A DNA stretch of 64,000 nt from Pectobacterium polaris (lineage in GTDB: Bacteria > Pseudomonadota > Gammaproteobacteria > Enterobacterales > Enterobacteriaceae): contig NZ_CP017481.1 of NCBI RefSeq assembly GCF_002307355.1, positions 1,798,001-1,862,000 of the forward strand, written 5' to 3'. Both the position numbers and the translations under genes were made by a program. The notes beneath the pieces were generated by a model, which had not been told where the DNA came from, ran no database searches, and worked only from the letters and a program-made list of their open reading frames with translations. Positions 35,360-48,188 of this stretch are shown in pieces (position 1 is the first letter of the stretch; each line of letters opens with the position of its first letter).

Positions 35360-35377
35360 TGTGAATTTTTATGCAAT
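35360..35377 (-). promoter_or_regulatory. ARG box upstream of argR
   Basis: TGTGAATTTTTATGCAAT fits the 18-bp ARG consensus (TGAAT-N4-ATTCA type) with one mismatch in the right half. It lies 47 nt before the argR start. Confidence 0.75.
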
Positions 35378-36720
<1,343 letters not shown>

Positions 36721-36753
36721 TCATTGAGATTCTTGTAATACGTGACGTTGAAT

Positions 36754-36785
36754 AAAAAGCCGGAGATATCGATCTCCGGCTTTTT
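36754..36785 (+). terminator. Terminator after mdh, also facing sfsB
   Basis: A GCCGGAGAT/ATCTCCGGC stem is flanked by A- and T-runs, so it works in both directions for the convergent mdh and sfsB. Confidence 0.88.
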
Positions 36786-36790
36786 CTTTT

Positions 36791-37054
36791 TTAATCGGGA
36801 CGGATGAGTTTTTTTCTGTCGATAAGCTCATTGGTTTCTGGATTGTAGTATCGGCTGGGCCAAATCTCTGATGGGTGAATACCCATCGCATCGGCAATAA
36901 GCCATTCCCCTTTGGGCCAAGGGCGTGAGAGTGCATTAGCTAGCGTTGATGAGCTTAATCCGGCCGCTCGCGATACCGCCGCCAGCGTTGTGTTTTTCTT
37001 GCGCAGTGCAGCAATGATATCAGCGGGATGCCAGTCTTGTTTCCTTAAAATCAT
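36791..37054 (-). CDS. sfsB: Ner-like DNA-binding regulator SfsB (Nlp)
   Basis: 87 aa. It is a helix-turn-helix protein of the Mu Ner family (DWHPADIIAALRKK, AAVSRAAGLSSSTLANALSRPWPKGEWLIADAMG, IWPSRY). The E. coli homologue stimulates maltose genes in a crp* background. It lies downstream of ispB in the same direction, as in E. coli, but with two extra genes in between. It is divergent from the first Mu-like gene. Confidence 0.9.
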   Translation of the reverse strand: MILRKQDWHPADIIAALRKKNTTLAAVSRAAGLSSSTLANALSRPWPKGEWLIADAMGIHPSEIWPSRYYNPETNELIDRKKLIRPD

Positions 37055-37241
37055 AATCCTTCCCTTATTTGCTATAAGACGACTGTAGATTAGTGGTATA
37101 AATAACGGATGTTAGTTATATGCCGAACTAACATGACATTATTATTTGGAAATAATATAGCATTAATTTTCCTTAAAACTCTCAATTAATTTCCAAATAA
37201 GGGCGTTTTTGTTAGGGATGGCACTATCAGGATGAAAGGCA

Positions 37242-37628
37242 ATGAAAAAAGAGTGGTTTGCTACCAGCGAATTGGTTGGAGTCGGCGGCCTTCCGAAATC
37301 AAGACAAGGATTAAATAAGCGCGCCCGCGAGGATGGATGGGAGAAGCGTCGCCGTAAAGGCGTCCAGGGAAGAGGAGTGGAGTACTCAATTCACAGCTTG
37401 CCGGATACGGTAAAAAAATCCCTATTACTCGAAATCGAGCCTTCCGCCTACTCGGCTAAACAGCCTGCGGCATTGGCCGTATGGATGCAGATTTATCAAC
37501 AACTATCTGAAAAAGAAAGAGATGAGCTAATCGCTTATATTCTGCGAGTCGGGGTGTCTACCACGCTGAGTCAGTTAGGCATTACACCGTCGGATGGGGA
37601 ACCTGTCTCATCGATGGTGATTGACTGA
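37242..37628 (+). CDS. Mu transposase/repressor N-terminal-type DNA-binding protein (copy 1)
   Basis: 128 aa. Residues 4-52 (EWFATSELVGVGGLPKSRQG...GWEKRRRKGVQG, then EYSIHSLP) match the winged-helix DNA-binding domain shared by the Mu transposase and Mu repressor. The catalytic transposase part is absent. The remaining 75 residues form a helical tail (WMQIYQQLSEKERDELIAYILR). It starts 187 nt from divergent sfsB. It is very similar in the first half to the copy at 37878 and is probably a domesticated regulator. Confidence 0.82.
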   Translation: MKKEWFATSELVGVGGLPKSRQGLNKRAREDGWEKRRRKGVQGRGVEYSIHSLPDTVKKSLLLEIEPSAYSAKQPAALAVWMQIYQQLSEKERDELIAYILRVGVSTTLSQLGITPSDGEPVSSMVID

Positions 37629-37877
37629 TTCGCTCTTGGCGATCTTTCTGAACGTTAGCCTCAGTGATGAAAAGGAACCTGTATTTTCTGTCGCTTTGTA
37701 GCACTTTCTCTGGCTGCAGTGGTTGGACATCACGCTGGATTTAATCATTTCTTCTATTACTTAGGTGTGTCGGTAACGTGTAAAAGTTAGCGGTTTAGGT
37801 AATTATAGTCTACTATATGGAAACTTTTGGGCGAGTTGACGTAATGCCTGTTCAAAACAAACAAGGGAGTGACGAGT

Positions 37878-38252
37878 ATGGACAAAGAGTGGTTTGCAAC
37901 AAGTGAGCTGGTTGGCGTAGGTGGATTGCCTAAGTCACCGCAGGGGCTGAACAAACGGGCGCGAGACGATGGTTGGGAAAAGCGCAGGCGGAAAGGGGTT
38001 CAAGGGCGCGGTGTCGAATATTCTATTCGCAGTTTGCCGAACGAGGTCAGGAACTCTCTACTGGTAAAAGAAAATCCGCCAACCGAGTATTATCGTATCG
38101 ATAATGAGCCGACCCTACTGTCATCGTGGGTGCATATTTTCCATCAACTTTCCGTTGATGAACGAAGCCGGCTGATTAATTTCATCTTGCGTGAAGGGAC
38201 AATAGCGATGCTGTCTCGGCTGGATGATGTCACACTCGACCAGACTGCCTAA
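37878..38252 (+). CDS. Mu transposase/repressor N-terminal-type DNA-binding protein (copy 2)
   Basis: 124 aa from ATG 37878, eight nt after AAGGGAG; a GTG at 37869 would add three residues. The DNA-binding half is almost identical to copy 1 (GVGGLPKSPQGLNKRARDD, KRRRKGVQGRGVEYSI), while the tails share only a pattern (SWVHIFHQLSVDERSRLINFILREG). The two look like an old tandem duplication with divergence of the C-terminal half. It is convergent with ispB. Confidence 0.82.
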   Translation: MDKEWFATSELVGVGGLPKSPQGLNKRARDDGWEKRRRKGVQGRGVEYSIRSLPNEVRNSLLVKENPPTEYYRIDNEPTLLSSWVHIFHQLSVDERSRLINFILREGTIAMLSRLDDVTLDQTA

Positions 38253-38328
38253 GCCTGGCGAACGAGTAGCGCTGCAAGGCAGCGCTACTTATGAATCAAC
38301 GATCTTATCTGATAGAACTTACACCACG

Positions 38329-39300
38329 TTAGAAATCGCGCTGTACGGCTAAGTGAGCAAGGCCTTCGAGCGCCATGCGGTGTGGCGTTTCCGGCAGCAG
38401 CTGTAGTGCGCTAATCGCTTTATCTGCCTCTTCTTCGGCACGCTGACGCGTATAATCAAGTGAACCGCATTGCTGCATGGCGGCAAGAACTGGTCCCAGC
38501 AGATGACGCCCGTTTCCTTCTTCAATCGCCTTGCGAATCATCGAACTTTGTTCTGCATTACCATGACGCATCGCGTGCAGCAGCGGCAGCGTCGGCTTGC
38601 CTTCATTGAGGTCATCGCCCGTGTTTTTCCCCAGCGTTTTGCCATCCGCACTGTAGTCGAGCAGATCGTCAATTAACTGGAACGCAGTGCCCAGGTAGCG
38701 GCCATAGTCCTGAAGCGCTTTTTCTTGCTCTGGCGTCGCGCCAGCAAGGATCGATGAAGATTGCGCTGCGGCTTCAAATAAACGCGCTGTTTTACTGTAA
38801 ATGACGCGCATATAGCTTTCTTCAGTGATATCCGGGTCGTTGCAGTTCATTAGCTGCAAGACTTCGCCTTCAGCGATCACGTTCACCGCTTCTGACATCA
38901 GCGCCAGAACGCGTAACGATTCGAGGCTGGTCATCATCTGGAAGGCGCGGGTATAAATGAAATCCCCAACCAACACGCTTGCTGCGTTGCCAAAGGCGGC
39001 ATTGGCTGTCGCTTTACCCCGGCGCATGTCGGATTCGTCTACCACGTCATCATGCAGCAGTGTTGCAGTGTGGATAAATTCGATCAGCGCGGCAACAGTG
39101 ACATGTTTATCACCGTTATAGTCGAGGGCTCTGGCCGCAAGGACTGCAATCATCGGGCGTATACGTTTTCCACCACCGCTGATGATGTAATGTCCGAGCT
39201 GGTTTATCAAAACGACGTCAGAATTCAGTTGTTCAAGAATGACGTTATTAACAGCTGCCATATCCTGCGTAGTTAATGTTGTAATTTGTTCTAGATTCAT
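38329..39300 (-). CDS. ispB: Octaprenyl diphosphate synthase IspB
   Basis: 323 aa from ATG 39300 (MNLEQITTLTTQDMAAVNN), the E. coli start; a frame from 39312 adds four residues. It makes the C40 side chain of ubiquinone and menaquinone. Both aspartate-rich motifs are present (DDVVDESD and DDLLDYSAD), as is GGGKRIRP. It is divergent from rplU as in E. coli. Confidence 0.97.
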   Translation of the reverse strand: MNLEQITTLTTQDMAAVNNVILEQLNSDVVLINQLGHYIISGGGKRIRPMIAVLAARALDYNGDKHVTVAALIEFIHTATLLHDDVVDESDMRRGKATANAAFGNAASVLVGDFIYTRAFQMMTSLESLRVLALMSEAVNVIAEGEVLQLMNCNDPDITEESYMRVIYSKTARLFEAAAQSSSILAGATPEQEKALQDYGRYLGTAFQLIDDLLDYSADGKTLGKNTGDDLNEGKPTLPLLHAMRHGNAEQSSMIRKAIEEGNGRHLLGPVLAAMQQCGSLDYTRQRAEEEADKAISALQLLPETPHRMALEGLAHLAVQRDF

Positions 39301-39520
39301 GGTTTGTGCCAACGTATGTCTTCAACACTGCCGTAAGATTGCTGTTGCATATCGGCAAGACGGAACTTATTGGGCCGATTGTACTTGAAAAATGAGAGAG
39401 ATAAACGGCAGTTGATACGTTGTATTCTTTTTCTTCACATCCGTTGATTATGCACTTGTCATCCTCAGTATTTTTGCGTAGAATTCGCGCCCTATTATGA
39501 ATATTTATAGCGCGCTCTGA

Positions 39521-39868
<348 letters not shown>

Positions 39869-39887
39869 GATTAGGAGAGCGGATTAA

Positions 39888-40145
39888 ATGGCACACAAGA
39901 AAGCTGGCGGTTCAACCCGTAACGGTCGTGACTCTAACGCACAACGTCTGGGCGTAAAACGTTTTGGCGGCGAAAGTGTACTGGCTGGCAACATCATCGT
40001 TCGTCAACGTGGTACTAAATTCCACGCAGGAACTAACGTTGGCTGCGGGAAAGACCATACTCTGTTTGCTTTGACTGATGGTAAAGTTCAGTTTGAAGTT
40101 AAAGGCCCAAAAAACCGTAAATTTATCAGCATCGTTGCTGAATAA
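39888..40145 (+). CDS. rpmA: 50S ribosomal protein L27
   Basis: 85 aa, starting [20 protein letters not shown]. Its N-terminal tail reaches the peptidyl transferase centre. It lies 19 nt after rplU with an AGGAGAG ribosome site. Confidence 0.98.
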   Translation: MAHKKAGGSTRNGRDSNAQRLGVKRFGGESVLAGNIIVRQRGTKFHAGTNVGCGKDHTLFALTDGKVQFEVKGPKNRKFISIVAE

Positions 40146-40171
40146 TTTTTCGCGTTAGGTCTGACGGATTT

Positions 40172-40200
40172 AAGCCCCGCAATTCTTTGCGGGGCTTTTT
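40172..40200 (+). terminator. Terminator after rpmA
   Basis: AAGCCCCGCAA and TTGCGGGGCTT pair, followed by a T-run. Confidence 0.88.
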
Positions 40201-40234
40201 ACATTCTGATTCTGAGTAAACCATCTGGATAAGT

Positions 40235-41197
40235 ATGAATACTAAACAACAGACGGGCATCGGTCTTTGTCTGGCGCTGACTACGGCTGTTTGCTGGGGG
40301 GCGTTACCGATAGCCATGAAACAGGTTCTGGTGGTGATGGAACCTTATACAATTGTTTGGTATCGCTTTTTCATTGCTTCCATTGGACTCGGCATTATTC
40401 TGTCATCCCGTAAGAAGTTGCCGCCAATGCGGGTTTTCCGGCATCGGCGCTGGTGGGTTCTGCTACTGATTGCGACGGCTGGGCTACTGGGCAACTTTGT
40501 TTTCTTTAGCTCGTCTCTCCAATATCTGAGCCCGACAGCGTCTCAGGTTATCGGGCAGCTTTCCCCTGTAGGCATGATGTTCGCCAGCGTACTTATCCTA
40601 AAGGAAAAGATGCGCGGCACGCAGATCATTGGCGCGATCATGCTGATCTGTGGTCTGCTCCTGTTCTTTAATACCAGCCTGATTGAGATTTTTACCCGAC
40701 TGACAGACTACACGTTGGGCGTGCTGCTGGGTGTTTGCGCCTCGGCGGTATGGGTATCCTATGGTGTAGCGCAGAAAGTTCTATTGCGACGTCTGACATC
40801 ACAGCAGATTCTATTTTTGTTATATGTTCTGTGTGTCGTCTTTATCACGCCTTTTGCCAAGCTTGAGGTTATTTTTCAACTGAGCAACTGGCAGCTTATT
40901 TGCCTGTTATTCTGCGGTGCGAATACGTTGATTGGGTATGGTGCGCTGGCGGAAGCAATGGCTCGCTGGCAGGCGTCGCAGGTTAGCGCGGTCATTACGC
41001 TGACGCCGTTGTTTACGCTGCTGTTTTCCGATCTGCTGGCGTTAGGGTGGCCGACTTTCTTTGCTGCGCCAGTATTGAATTGGATTGGTTATGTCGGTGC
41101 GTTTGTGGTTGTTGCTGGCGCCATGTTTTCCGCTATTGGGCATCGTTTCCTTCCTGGAAAGAAAGAGCCTGTGCTGCCATTGGTAGCGAAAAAATAG
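40235..41197 (+). CDS. yhbE: EamA/DMT-family inner-membrane transporter YhbE
   Basis: 320 aa with about ten membrane helices in two EamA repeats, the first starting at LALTTAVCWGALPIAMK and the second near YTLGVLLGVCASAVWVSYG. The substrate is unknown. It stands between rpmA and obgE as in E. coli. Confidence 0.93.
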   Translation: MNTKQQTGIGLCLALTTAVCWGALPIAMKQVLVVMEPYTIVWYRFFIASIGLGIILSSRKKLPPMRVFRHRRWWVLLLIATAGLLGNFVFFSSSLQYLSPTASQVIGQLSPVGMMFASVLILKEKMRGTQIIGAIMLICGLLLFFNTSLIEIFTRLTDYTLGVLLGVCASAVWVSYGVAQKVLLRRLTSQQILFLLYVLCVVFITPFAKLEVIFQLSNWQLICLLFCGANTLIGYGALAEAMARWQASQVSAVITLTPLFTLLFSDLLALGWPTFFAAPVLNWIGYVGAFVVVAGAMFSAIGHRFLPGKKEPVLPLVAKK

Positions 41198-41423
41198 CGT
41201 AAGAGAAAATGTATTGCAGCGGTCACAGCCATTTTTTGACAGTCTGCATGTGTTGTTTATTTTTAATACAGATGAAATTATTGGAGCGGGCAGGTACAAT
41301 CCGCTCCTTTGCTGGAATGCGTTCTGGTGCGTCAGTTTTTTAATGGTAAGTAGAAACACGCTACATGCCTTAAAATCAAAAAGTTACGCCAAGAAGAACC
41401 AATAACAAGCCTAAAACACGTAG

Positions 41424-42629
<1,206 letters not shown>

Positions 42630-42657
42630 TTCGTTCTCCTGCTAGTCAGATCTCGCC

Positions 42658-42697
42658 AACGCGGCCTTACCCTCAAAGTAAGGCCGCGTTGTTATTT
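42658..42697. terminator. Bidirectional terminator between obgE and dacB
   Basis: A 13-bp stem AACGCGGCCTTAC with its complement is followed by a T-rich tail. Confidence 0.85.
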
Positions 42698-44130
42698 TAA
42701 TTACTCTGATAAATATCTTTGTAGAGACGGCTTTCAAATCTCACCAGAGGGACGCGACGTGCGCGCTGGTCTTCTGGTGGCACGGCATAGCCGGACAGGA
42801 ACTGGACGAATGCCATACGCTGGCCGCTCGCGGTAGTAATGAAGCCTGCCAGATTATATACGCCCTGCAATGCCCCGGTTTTAGCCGAAACCTTGCCATC
42901 GACACCAGCTTCATGCAGGCCGCCACGATAACGCAGCGTGCCGTCATAGCCTGAAAGCGGAAGCATCGTGATGTAATTCAGTTCATTATCGTGCTGTGCG
43001 ATGTACTGCAAGACTTGCATCATCGTTTCCGGTGAAATCAGGTTATGTCGTGACAGGCCTGAACCATCTACAACAATGCTGTTTCCTAAATCGACACCTG
43101 CCTTCTGGCGCAGAATTTGTCGCACGGCATCAGCGCCAGCGCGCCATGTTCCTGGTACGCTAAAACGCTCGTGCCCAATAGTACGAAAGACCGTATCGGC
43201 AATCATGTTGTCTGATTTTTTCAGCATGATAGTGAGCAGGTCGTGCAGCGGAGGCGATTGTGTCTGGGCCAGTACGCTTCCTGCTGGACCTGGCTGCGTC
43301 TGGCGGCGAAGGCTGCCTTTAATACGAATATCTGCCTGCTGTAGCTCATCTTTAACGATAGCACCGGCATAGCTGGCGCCATCCTGAATCGCGAATGCCA
43401 GCGGAAGCGGCTCTGTGCGCTGAACCAGACAACCTGTAAGCGTGAAGCGATTTAATTCCCCGGGTACCACATCCAATTCGCAATATTGGGCATCGGCTGA
43501 GCCTTTAGCCAGCGTGCGGACTTCGCTGAACATTTGCACTGGATAATAGGATGCAACGCGGATAAACGCATTATCACCCGCTTTAGGCGCACTGTAGAGC
43601 GAGACGGAGAAGCAGTTGCGATCGACAATCGCAGCCCCCGGTGGGGCGCTGAAACACTGTGTCATGTCGTTCCAGGGCCAGCCTGGCGCTTTATCGTGAC
43701 TGGCGAACACTGAGGTGTCGATCAGCACATCACCTGAGATTTCCTGTATCCCACGCTTTCTTAATTCCTGCACCATATTGCGTATTTGCTGGCGCTTAAG
43801 CGTAGGATCGCCGCTAAACCGTACGATGAGATTACCGTTCAGAATACCGCTGGTGACAGGCCCGTGGCTTTCCATCGTGGTGATGAATCGATAATCTGGA
43901 CCCAACTGTAGTAATGCAGCTAATGCGGTTATCACCTTTTGCGTACTGGCCGGAAGCGCCATTTGCTGGCTATTGAAGGCCATACTGGGTGTTGTTGCGC
44001 CAACTTTTTGTACCAATAGCGCCAAATTGGCACCATCTGGTAAATATTGGCGATGATCCTCAACAGAAGCTGCATTGGCATGCAGAACAAAAGCGCAGGC
44101 AAGTCCGGTAACAATCGATGAAAAACGCAT
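42697..44130 (-). CDS. dacB: D-alanyl-D-alanine carboxypeptidase/endopeptidase DacB (PBP4)
   Basis: 477 aa with a signal peptide (MRFSSIVTGLACAFVLHANA). The penicillin-binding motifs are SxxK in PASTQKVITA, SxN in KKSDNMIADT and KTG in SAKTGALQGV. It trims and cleaves peptidoglycan cross-links in the periplasm. It is divergent from greA as in E. coli. Confidence 0.96.
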   Translation of the reverse strand: MRFSSIVTGLACAFVLHANAASVEDHRQYLPDGANLALLVQKVGATTPSMAFNSQQMALPASTQKVITALAALLQLGPDYRFITTMESHGPVTSGILNGNLIVRFSGDPTLKRQQIRNMVQELRKRGIQEISGDVLIDTSVFASHDKAPGWPWNDMTQCFSAPPGAAIVDRNCFSVSLYSAPKAGDNAFIRVASYYPVQMFSEVRTLAKGSADAQYCELDVVPGELNRFTLTGCLVQRTEPLPLAFAIQDGASYAGAIVKDELQQADIRIKGSLRRQTQPGPAGSVLAQTQSPPLHDLLTIMLKKSDNMIADTVFRTIGHERFSVPGTWRAGADAVRQILRQKAGVDLGNSIVVDGSGLSRHNLISPETMMQVLQYIAQHDNELNYITMLPLSGYDGTLRYRGGLHEAGVDGKVSAKTGALQGVYNLAGFITTASGQRMAFVQFLSGYAVPPEDQRARRVPLVRFESRLYKDIYQSN

Positions 44131-44398
44131 AATCTCAGCTAATAACGGGGTAACGTGTGGTCATACTACGGCGCAACAAGGTCTAAAGTAAACGATGACC
44201 CTCATTGAACTCTGGGGTAAAATACGTATCAAAATGCAAAACCGCTGCTAGCCTGGAAATTTTGTTCCGGGGCTGGTTGCTTTTGTTTTATGTCCAGTGA
44301 GGACTGACACGTTGCAGAGACTCCGTCGCCTTTGATTTTTAGCGCGTCAGGATGACGATTATTTGAGTCTTACGGACTTTTTTAGAGGTATAGACAAT

Positions 44399-44878
44399 AT
44401 GAAACAATTTCCGATGACGTTGCGTGGCGCTGAAAAATTGCGCGAAGAGCTTGACCACCTGAAATCTGTGCGTCGACCTGAAATTATTGCCGCGATTGCC
44501 GAAGCGCGTGAGCACGGCGATCTGAAAGAAAATGCAGAATATCATGCCGCACGCGAGCAGCAGGGCTTTTGTGAAGGACGTATTCAAGACATTGAAGCGA
44601 AACTGTCTAACGCACAGGTTATCGATGTCACGAAAATGTCAGCGAACAACGGGCGTGTTATTTTTGGCGCGACCGTGACGGTGATGAATCTGGATAACGA
44701 AGAAGAGCAAACCTATCGGATTGTTGGCGATGACGAAGCGGATTTTAAACAGAATCTGATCTCTGTGAATTCCCCTATCGCGCGTGGCCTGATCGGCAAA
44801 GAGCAAGATGACGTTGTGGTCATCCGTACCCCGGGCGGCGACGTGGAATATGAGATCCTGAAGGTCGAATATCTATAA
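44399..44878 (+). CDS. greA: Transcript cleavage factor GreA
   Basis: 159 aa from ATG 44399 ([14 protein letters not shown]); the frame from 44363 adds 12 unconserved residues. An N-terminal coiled coil ([37 protein letters not shown]) enters the RNA polymerase secondary channel, and the C-terminal domain ends [11 protein letters not shown]. It rescues backtracked polymerase. The leader 44200-44398 contains a hairpin and T-rich stretch in the position of the E. coli GraL leader RNA, but I cannot define it safely. Confidence 0.97.
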   Translation: MKQFPMTLRGAEKLREELDHLKSVRRPEIIAAIAEAREHGDLKENAEYHAAREQQGFCEGRIQDIEAKLSNAQVIDVTKMSANNGRVIFGATVTVMNLDNEEEQTYRIVGDDEADFKQNLISVNSPIARGLIGKEQDDVVVIRTPGGDVEYEILKVEYL

Positions 44879-44924
44879 ATTTTGCCGAATTGTTGATTAA
44901 AACAGCAAAAATTGTAAAGAAAAG

Positions 44925-44950
44925 AAAAAGGCCGCTTGCGGCCTTTTCTC
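44925..44950. terminator. Bidirectional terminator between greA and yhbY
   Basis: An AAAAGGCCGC/GCGGCCTTTT stem with short loop lies between the convergent genes. Confidence 0.85.
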
Positions 44951-45006
44951 TAACCGAGAGGCATGGCACCTTTCCGTTAAAACCGAGTATCCTGAAATAA
45001 AAAGTG

Positions 45007-45300
45007 TTATCGTGGTAACACAATTTTACGTTCTTTTGCAGGCCGGTAGAGCACCAACGTATGGCCGATAACCTGAACGTTAGCGGCACCCGTTTCACGA
45101 ACAATTGCCTCCACGATCAAGGCCTTGGTTTCGCGATCTTCGGTCGCTACTTTTATCTTGATCAGCTCATGATGTGCCAATGCTTGTTCGATCTCAGCCA
45201 GAACACCTTCGGTGAGACCGTTATTGCCCAGCATGACAACCGGTTTTAGCGGATGTGCCAAGCCTTTCAGGTGTTGTTTTTGTTTATTACTTAGGTTCAT
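45007..45300 (-). CDS. yhbY: CRM-domain ribosome assembly protein YhbY
   Basis: 97 aa CRM-domain RNA-binding protein (LKGLAHPLKPVVMLGNNGLTEG holds the conserved GxxG-type loop). It binds pre-50S particles. It is divergent from rlmE as in E. coli. Confidence 0.95.
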   Translation of the reverse strand: MNLSNKQKQHLKGLAHPLKPVVMLGNNGLTEGVLAEIEQALAHHELIKIKVATEDRETKALIVEAIVRETGAANVQVIGHTLVLYRPAKERKIVLPR

Positions 45301-45443
45301 TGTCTTTTTTACTTAGGTTGGGATTGAAAACGGGTCATTCTACCGCCATCTCATGATTATAACCAATTTGACTGCTCTGATTGGTAATATGTGAGAAGTT
45401 TCTCCCCACCACGAGCGTGTTACTGAGAATAGTTGGAAAATCG

Positions 45444-46073
45444 ATGGCGAATAAAAAGCGTTCTGCAAGTTCCAGTCGCTGGTTGCAGGAACACTTTAGC
45501 GATAAATATGTGCTGCAGGCCCAGAAAAAAGGGCTGCGTTCACGTGCTTGGTTTAAACTTGACGAAATACAGCAAGGCGACAAACTGTTTAAACCCGGTA
45601 TGACCGTTGTGGATTTAGGCGCGGCGCCTGGCGGCTGGTCACAGTATGTGGTCACGCAAATAGGTGGGAATGGTCGAATTATCGCGTGTGATATTTTACC
45701 GATGGATCCGATTGTTGGCGTCGATTTCCTGCAAGGGGACTTTCGTGATGAACTGGTCCTCAAAGCCTTGCTCGAAAGGGTTGGCGATAGCAAAGTTCAG
45801 GTGGTGATGTCTGACATGGCCCCTAACATGAGTGGTACACCAGCCGTTGATATTCCGAAGTCGATGTATCTGGTTGAATTAGCACTTGGTATGTGTCGGG
45901 ATGTATTAGCACCAGGCGGAAGTTTCCTGGTGAAAGTGTTTCAGGGAGAAGGTTTTGATGAATACCTGCGGGAAATTCGCTCCCTGTTTACGAAAGTGAA
46001 AATTCGTAAACCAGACGCCTCACGTGCCCGGTCTCGTGAAGTGTATATTGTAGCGACAGGGCGCAAACTGTAG
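45444..46073 (+). CDS. rlmE: 23S rRNA (uridine2552-2'-O)-methyltransferase RlmE (FtsJ/RrmJ)
   Basis: 209 aa from ATG 45444 ([18 protein letters not shown]). The SAM site is [15 protein letters not shown], and the K-D-K-E catalytic residues lie in [26 protein letters not shown] and SREVY. It methylates U2552 in the A loop. It is followed by ftsH. Confidence 0.97.
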   Translation: MANKKRSASSSRWLQEHFSDKYVLQAQKKGLRSRAWFKLDEIQQGDKLFKPGMTVVDLGAAPGGWSQYVVTQIGGNGRIIACDILPMDPIVGVDFLQGDFRDELVLKALLERVGDSKVQVVMSDMAPNMSGTPAVDIPKSMYLVELALGMCRDVLAPGGSFLVKVFQGEGFDEYLREIRSLFTKVKIRKPDASRARSREVYIVATGRKL

Positions 46074-46120
46074 TACCCTAACGCTGTTTTTTAACACAGT
46101 TGTAATATGAGGTTAATCCC

Positions 46121-48070
46121 TTGAGTGACATGGCGAAAAACCTAATTCTCTGGTTAGTCATCGCAGTTGTGCTGATGTCTGTTTTCCAGAGCTTTGGGCC
46201 CAGCGAGTCGAATGGCCGTAGGGTGGATTATTCAACCTTCTTGACTGAAGTGAATCAGGATCAGGTCCGTGAAGCACGTATTAACGGGCGTGAGATCAGT
46301 GTTATCAAAAAAGACAGCAACAGATACACGACTTACATTCCTGTCAATGATCCCAAGCTACTGGATAACCTGCTAACGAAGAACGTGAAAGTCGTTGGTG
46401 AGCCGCCGGAAGAACCGAGCTTGCTGGCTTCTATCTTTATTTCTTGGTTCCCGATGCTGTTACTGATTGGCGTCTGGATCTTCTTCATGCGTCAAATGCA
46501 AGGCGGCGGCGGTAAAGGCGCTATGTCCTTCGGCAAGAGCAAAGCGCGTATGTTGACTGAAGATCAGATCAAGACGACGTTTGCTGATGTAGCGGGTTGT
46601 GACGAAGCGAAGGAAGAGGTTAGCGAACTGGTCGAGTACCTGCGCGAACCTAGCCGTTTCCAGAAACTGGGCGGTAAAATTCCGAAAGGCATTCTGATGG
46701 TCGGCCCGCCGGGAACAGGTAAAACGCTGCTGGCAAAAGCGATTGCCGGTGAAGCAAAAGTGCCTTTCTTTACGATTTCCGGTTCTGACTTCGTTGAAAT
46801 GTTTGTCGGTGTCGGTGCTTCTCGTGTCCGTGACATGTTCGAACAGGCGAAGAAAGCTGCGCCTTGTATCATCTTTATCGATGAAATCGACGCCGTTGGC
46901 CGTCAGCGTGGCGCAGGTTTGGGCGGTGGTCACGATGAACGTGAACAAACGCTGAACCAAATGCTGGTTGAGATGGATGGCTTTGAAGGCAACGAGGGCA
47001 TTATTGTCATCGCGGCAACTAACCGTCCTGATGTTCTTGACCCCGCGTTGCTGCGTCCAGGTCGTTTTGACCGTCAGGTTGTGGTTGGCCTGCCGGATGT
47101 TCGCGGTCGTGAACAGATTCTGAAAGTTCACATGCGTCGCGTGCCGCTGTCTCCAGATATCGATGCGTCAGTGATTGCACGTGGTACGCCAGGCTTCTCT
47201 GGTGCAGATTTGGCTAACCTAGTTAACGAAGCTGCATTGTTCTCCGCTCGTGGTAACAAACGCGTTGTTTCGATGGTCGAGTTTGAGAAAGCTAAAGACA
47301 AAATCATGATGGGTGCAGAGCGCCGTTCCATGGTAATGACTGAGAAGCAGAAAGAATCGACGGCGTATCATGAAGCTGGGCATGCAATCATTGGTCGTCT
47401 GGTGCCAGAGCACGATCCGGTCCACAAAGTGACGATCATTCCGCGTGGCCGTGCACTGGGTGTGACGTTCTTCCTGCCTGAAGGCGATGCGATCAGCGCT
47501 AGCCGTCAGAAGCTGGAAAGCCAGATCTCTACGCTGTACGGCGGTCGACTGGCCGAAGAAATTATTTACGGCGTGGAACATGTTTCGACAGGCGCGTCGA
47601 ATGATATCAAGGTTGCAACGTCGATTGCTCGTAACATGGTGACGCAGTGGGGCTTCTCCGAAAAACTGGGCCCATTGCTTTATGCGGAAGAAGAAGGTGA
47701 AGTCTTCCTCGGTCGTTCTGTGGCAAAAGCTAAACACATGTCAGATGAGACGGCGCGTATCATCGATCAGGAAGTAAAATCTCTGGTTGAACGTAACTAC
47801 GTGCGTGCTCGCGAACTGTTGATGGCCAACATGGACATTCTTCACTCAATGAAAGATGCGTTGATGAAGTATGAAACCATTGATGCGCCGCAGATCGATG
47901 ACCTGATGGGACGTAAGAAAGACGTTCGTCCACCAGCAGGTTGGGAAGAGTCTCGTTCTGACAACGATGCTGGCAACGGTGGCGGTACACCTAAAGCCCC
48001 TACACCAGTAGATGAGCCGCAGACACCTAATCCCGGTAATACAATGTCTGAGCAAGTGGACGACAAATAA
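46121..48070 (+). CDS. ftsH: ATP-dependent zinc metalloprotease FtsH
   Basis: 649 aa from TTG 46121, or 646 aa from ATG 46130 (MAKNLILWL), the classical start. AGG at 46109 fits the TTG better by distance. Two membrane helices (residues 5-23 and 100-120) are followed by the AAA+ domain ([24 protein letters not shown], second region of homology RPGRFDRQ) and the zinc protease motif HEAGH. It is a membrane hexamer that degrades LpxC, sigma-32 and damaged membrane proteins. The C-terminus is Pro/Asn rich. Confidence 0.97.
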   Translation: MSDMAKNLILWLVIAVVLMSVFQSFGPSESNGRRVDYSTFLTEVNQDQVREARINGREISVIKKDSNRYTTYIPVNDPKLLDNLLTKNVKVVGEPPEEPSLLASIFISWFPMLLLIGVWIFFMRQMQGGGGKGAMSFGKSKARMLTEDQIKTTFADVAGCDEAKEEVSELVEYLREPSRFQKLGGKIPKGILMVGPPGTGKTLLAKAIAGEAKVPFFTISGSDFVEMFVGVGASRVRDMFEQAKKAAPCIIFIDEIDAVGRQRGAGLGGGHDEREQTLNQMLVEMDGFEGNEGIIVIAATNRPDVLDPALLRPGRFDRQVVVGLPDVRGREQILKVHMRRVPLSPDIDASVIARGTPGFSGADLANLVNEAALFSARGNKRVVSMVEFEKAKDKIMMGAERRSMVMTEKQKESTAYHEAGHAIIGRLVPEHDPVHKVTIIPRGRALGVTFFLPEGDAISASRQKLESQISTLYGGRLAEEIIYGVEHVSTGASNDIKVATSIARNMVTQWGFSEKLGPLLYAEEEGEVFLGRSVAKAKHMSDETARIIDQEVKSLVERNYVRARELLMANMDILHSMKDALMKYETIDAPQIDDLMGRKKDVRPPAGWEESRSDNDAGNGGGTPKAPTPVDEPQTPNPGNTMSEQVDDK

Positions 48071-48100
48071 TTCGCTTGTGATTGACATCTGTAACTTACG

Positions 48101-48127
48101 AAACCCCAGCTCAGGCTGGGGTTTTTT
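48101..48127 (+). terminator. Terminator after ftsH
   Basis: An AACCCCAG/CTGGGGTT stem is followed by a T-run. Confidence 0.85.
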
Positions 48128-48188
48128 ACTGGGAGTGATTCTTCGAATCACATTTCATGCTAACTACACCAGAATGCGGAGGTAAATC

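Noticed and set aside
44200..44398. GraL-like leader RNA of greA
   Set aside because: A hairpin and T-rich stretch are in the right place, but pairing is imperfect and the ends cannot be set by eye.
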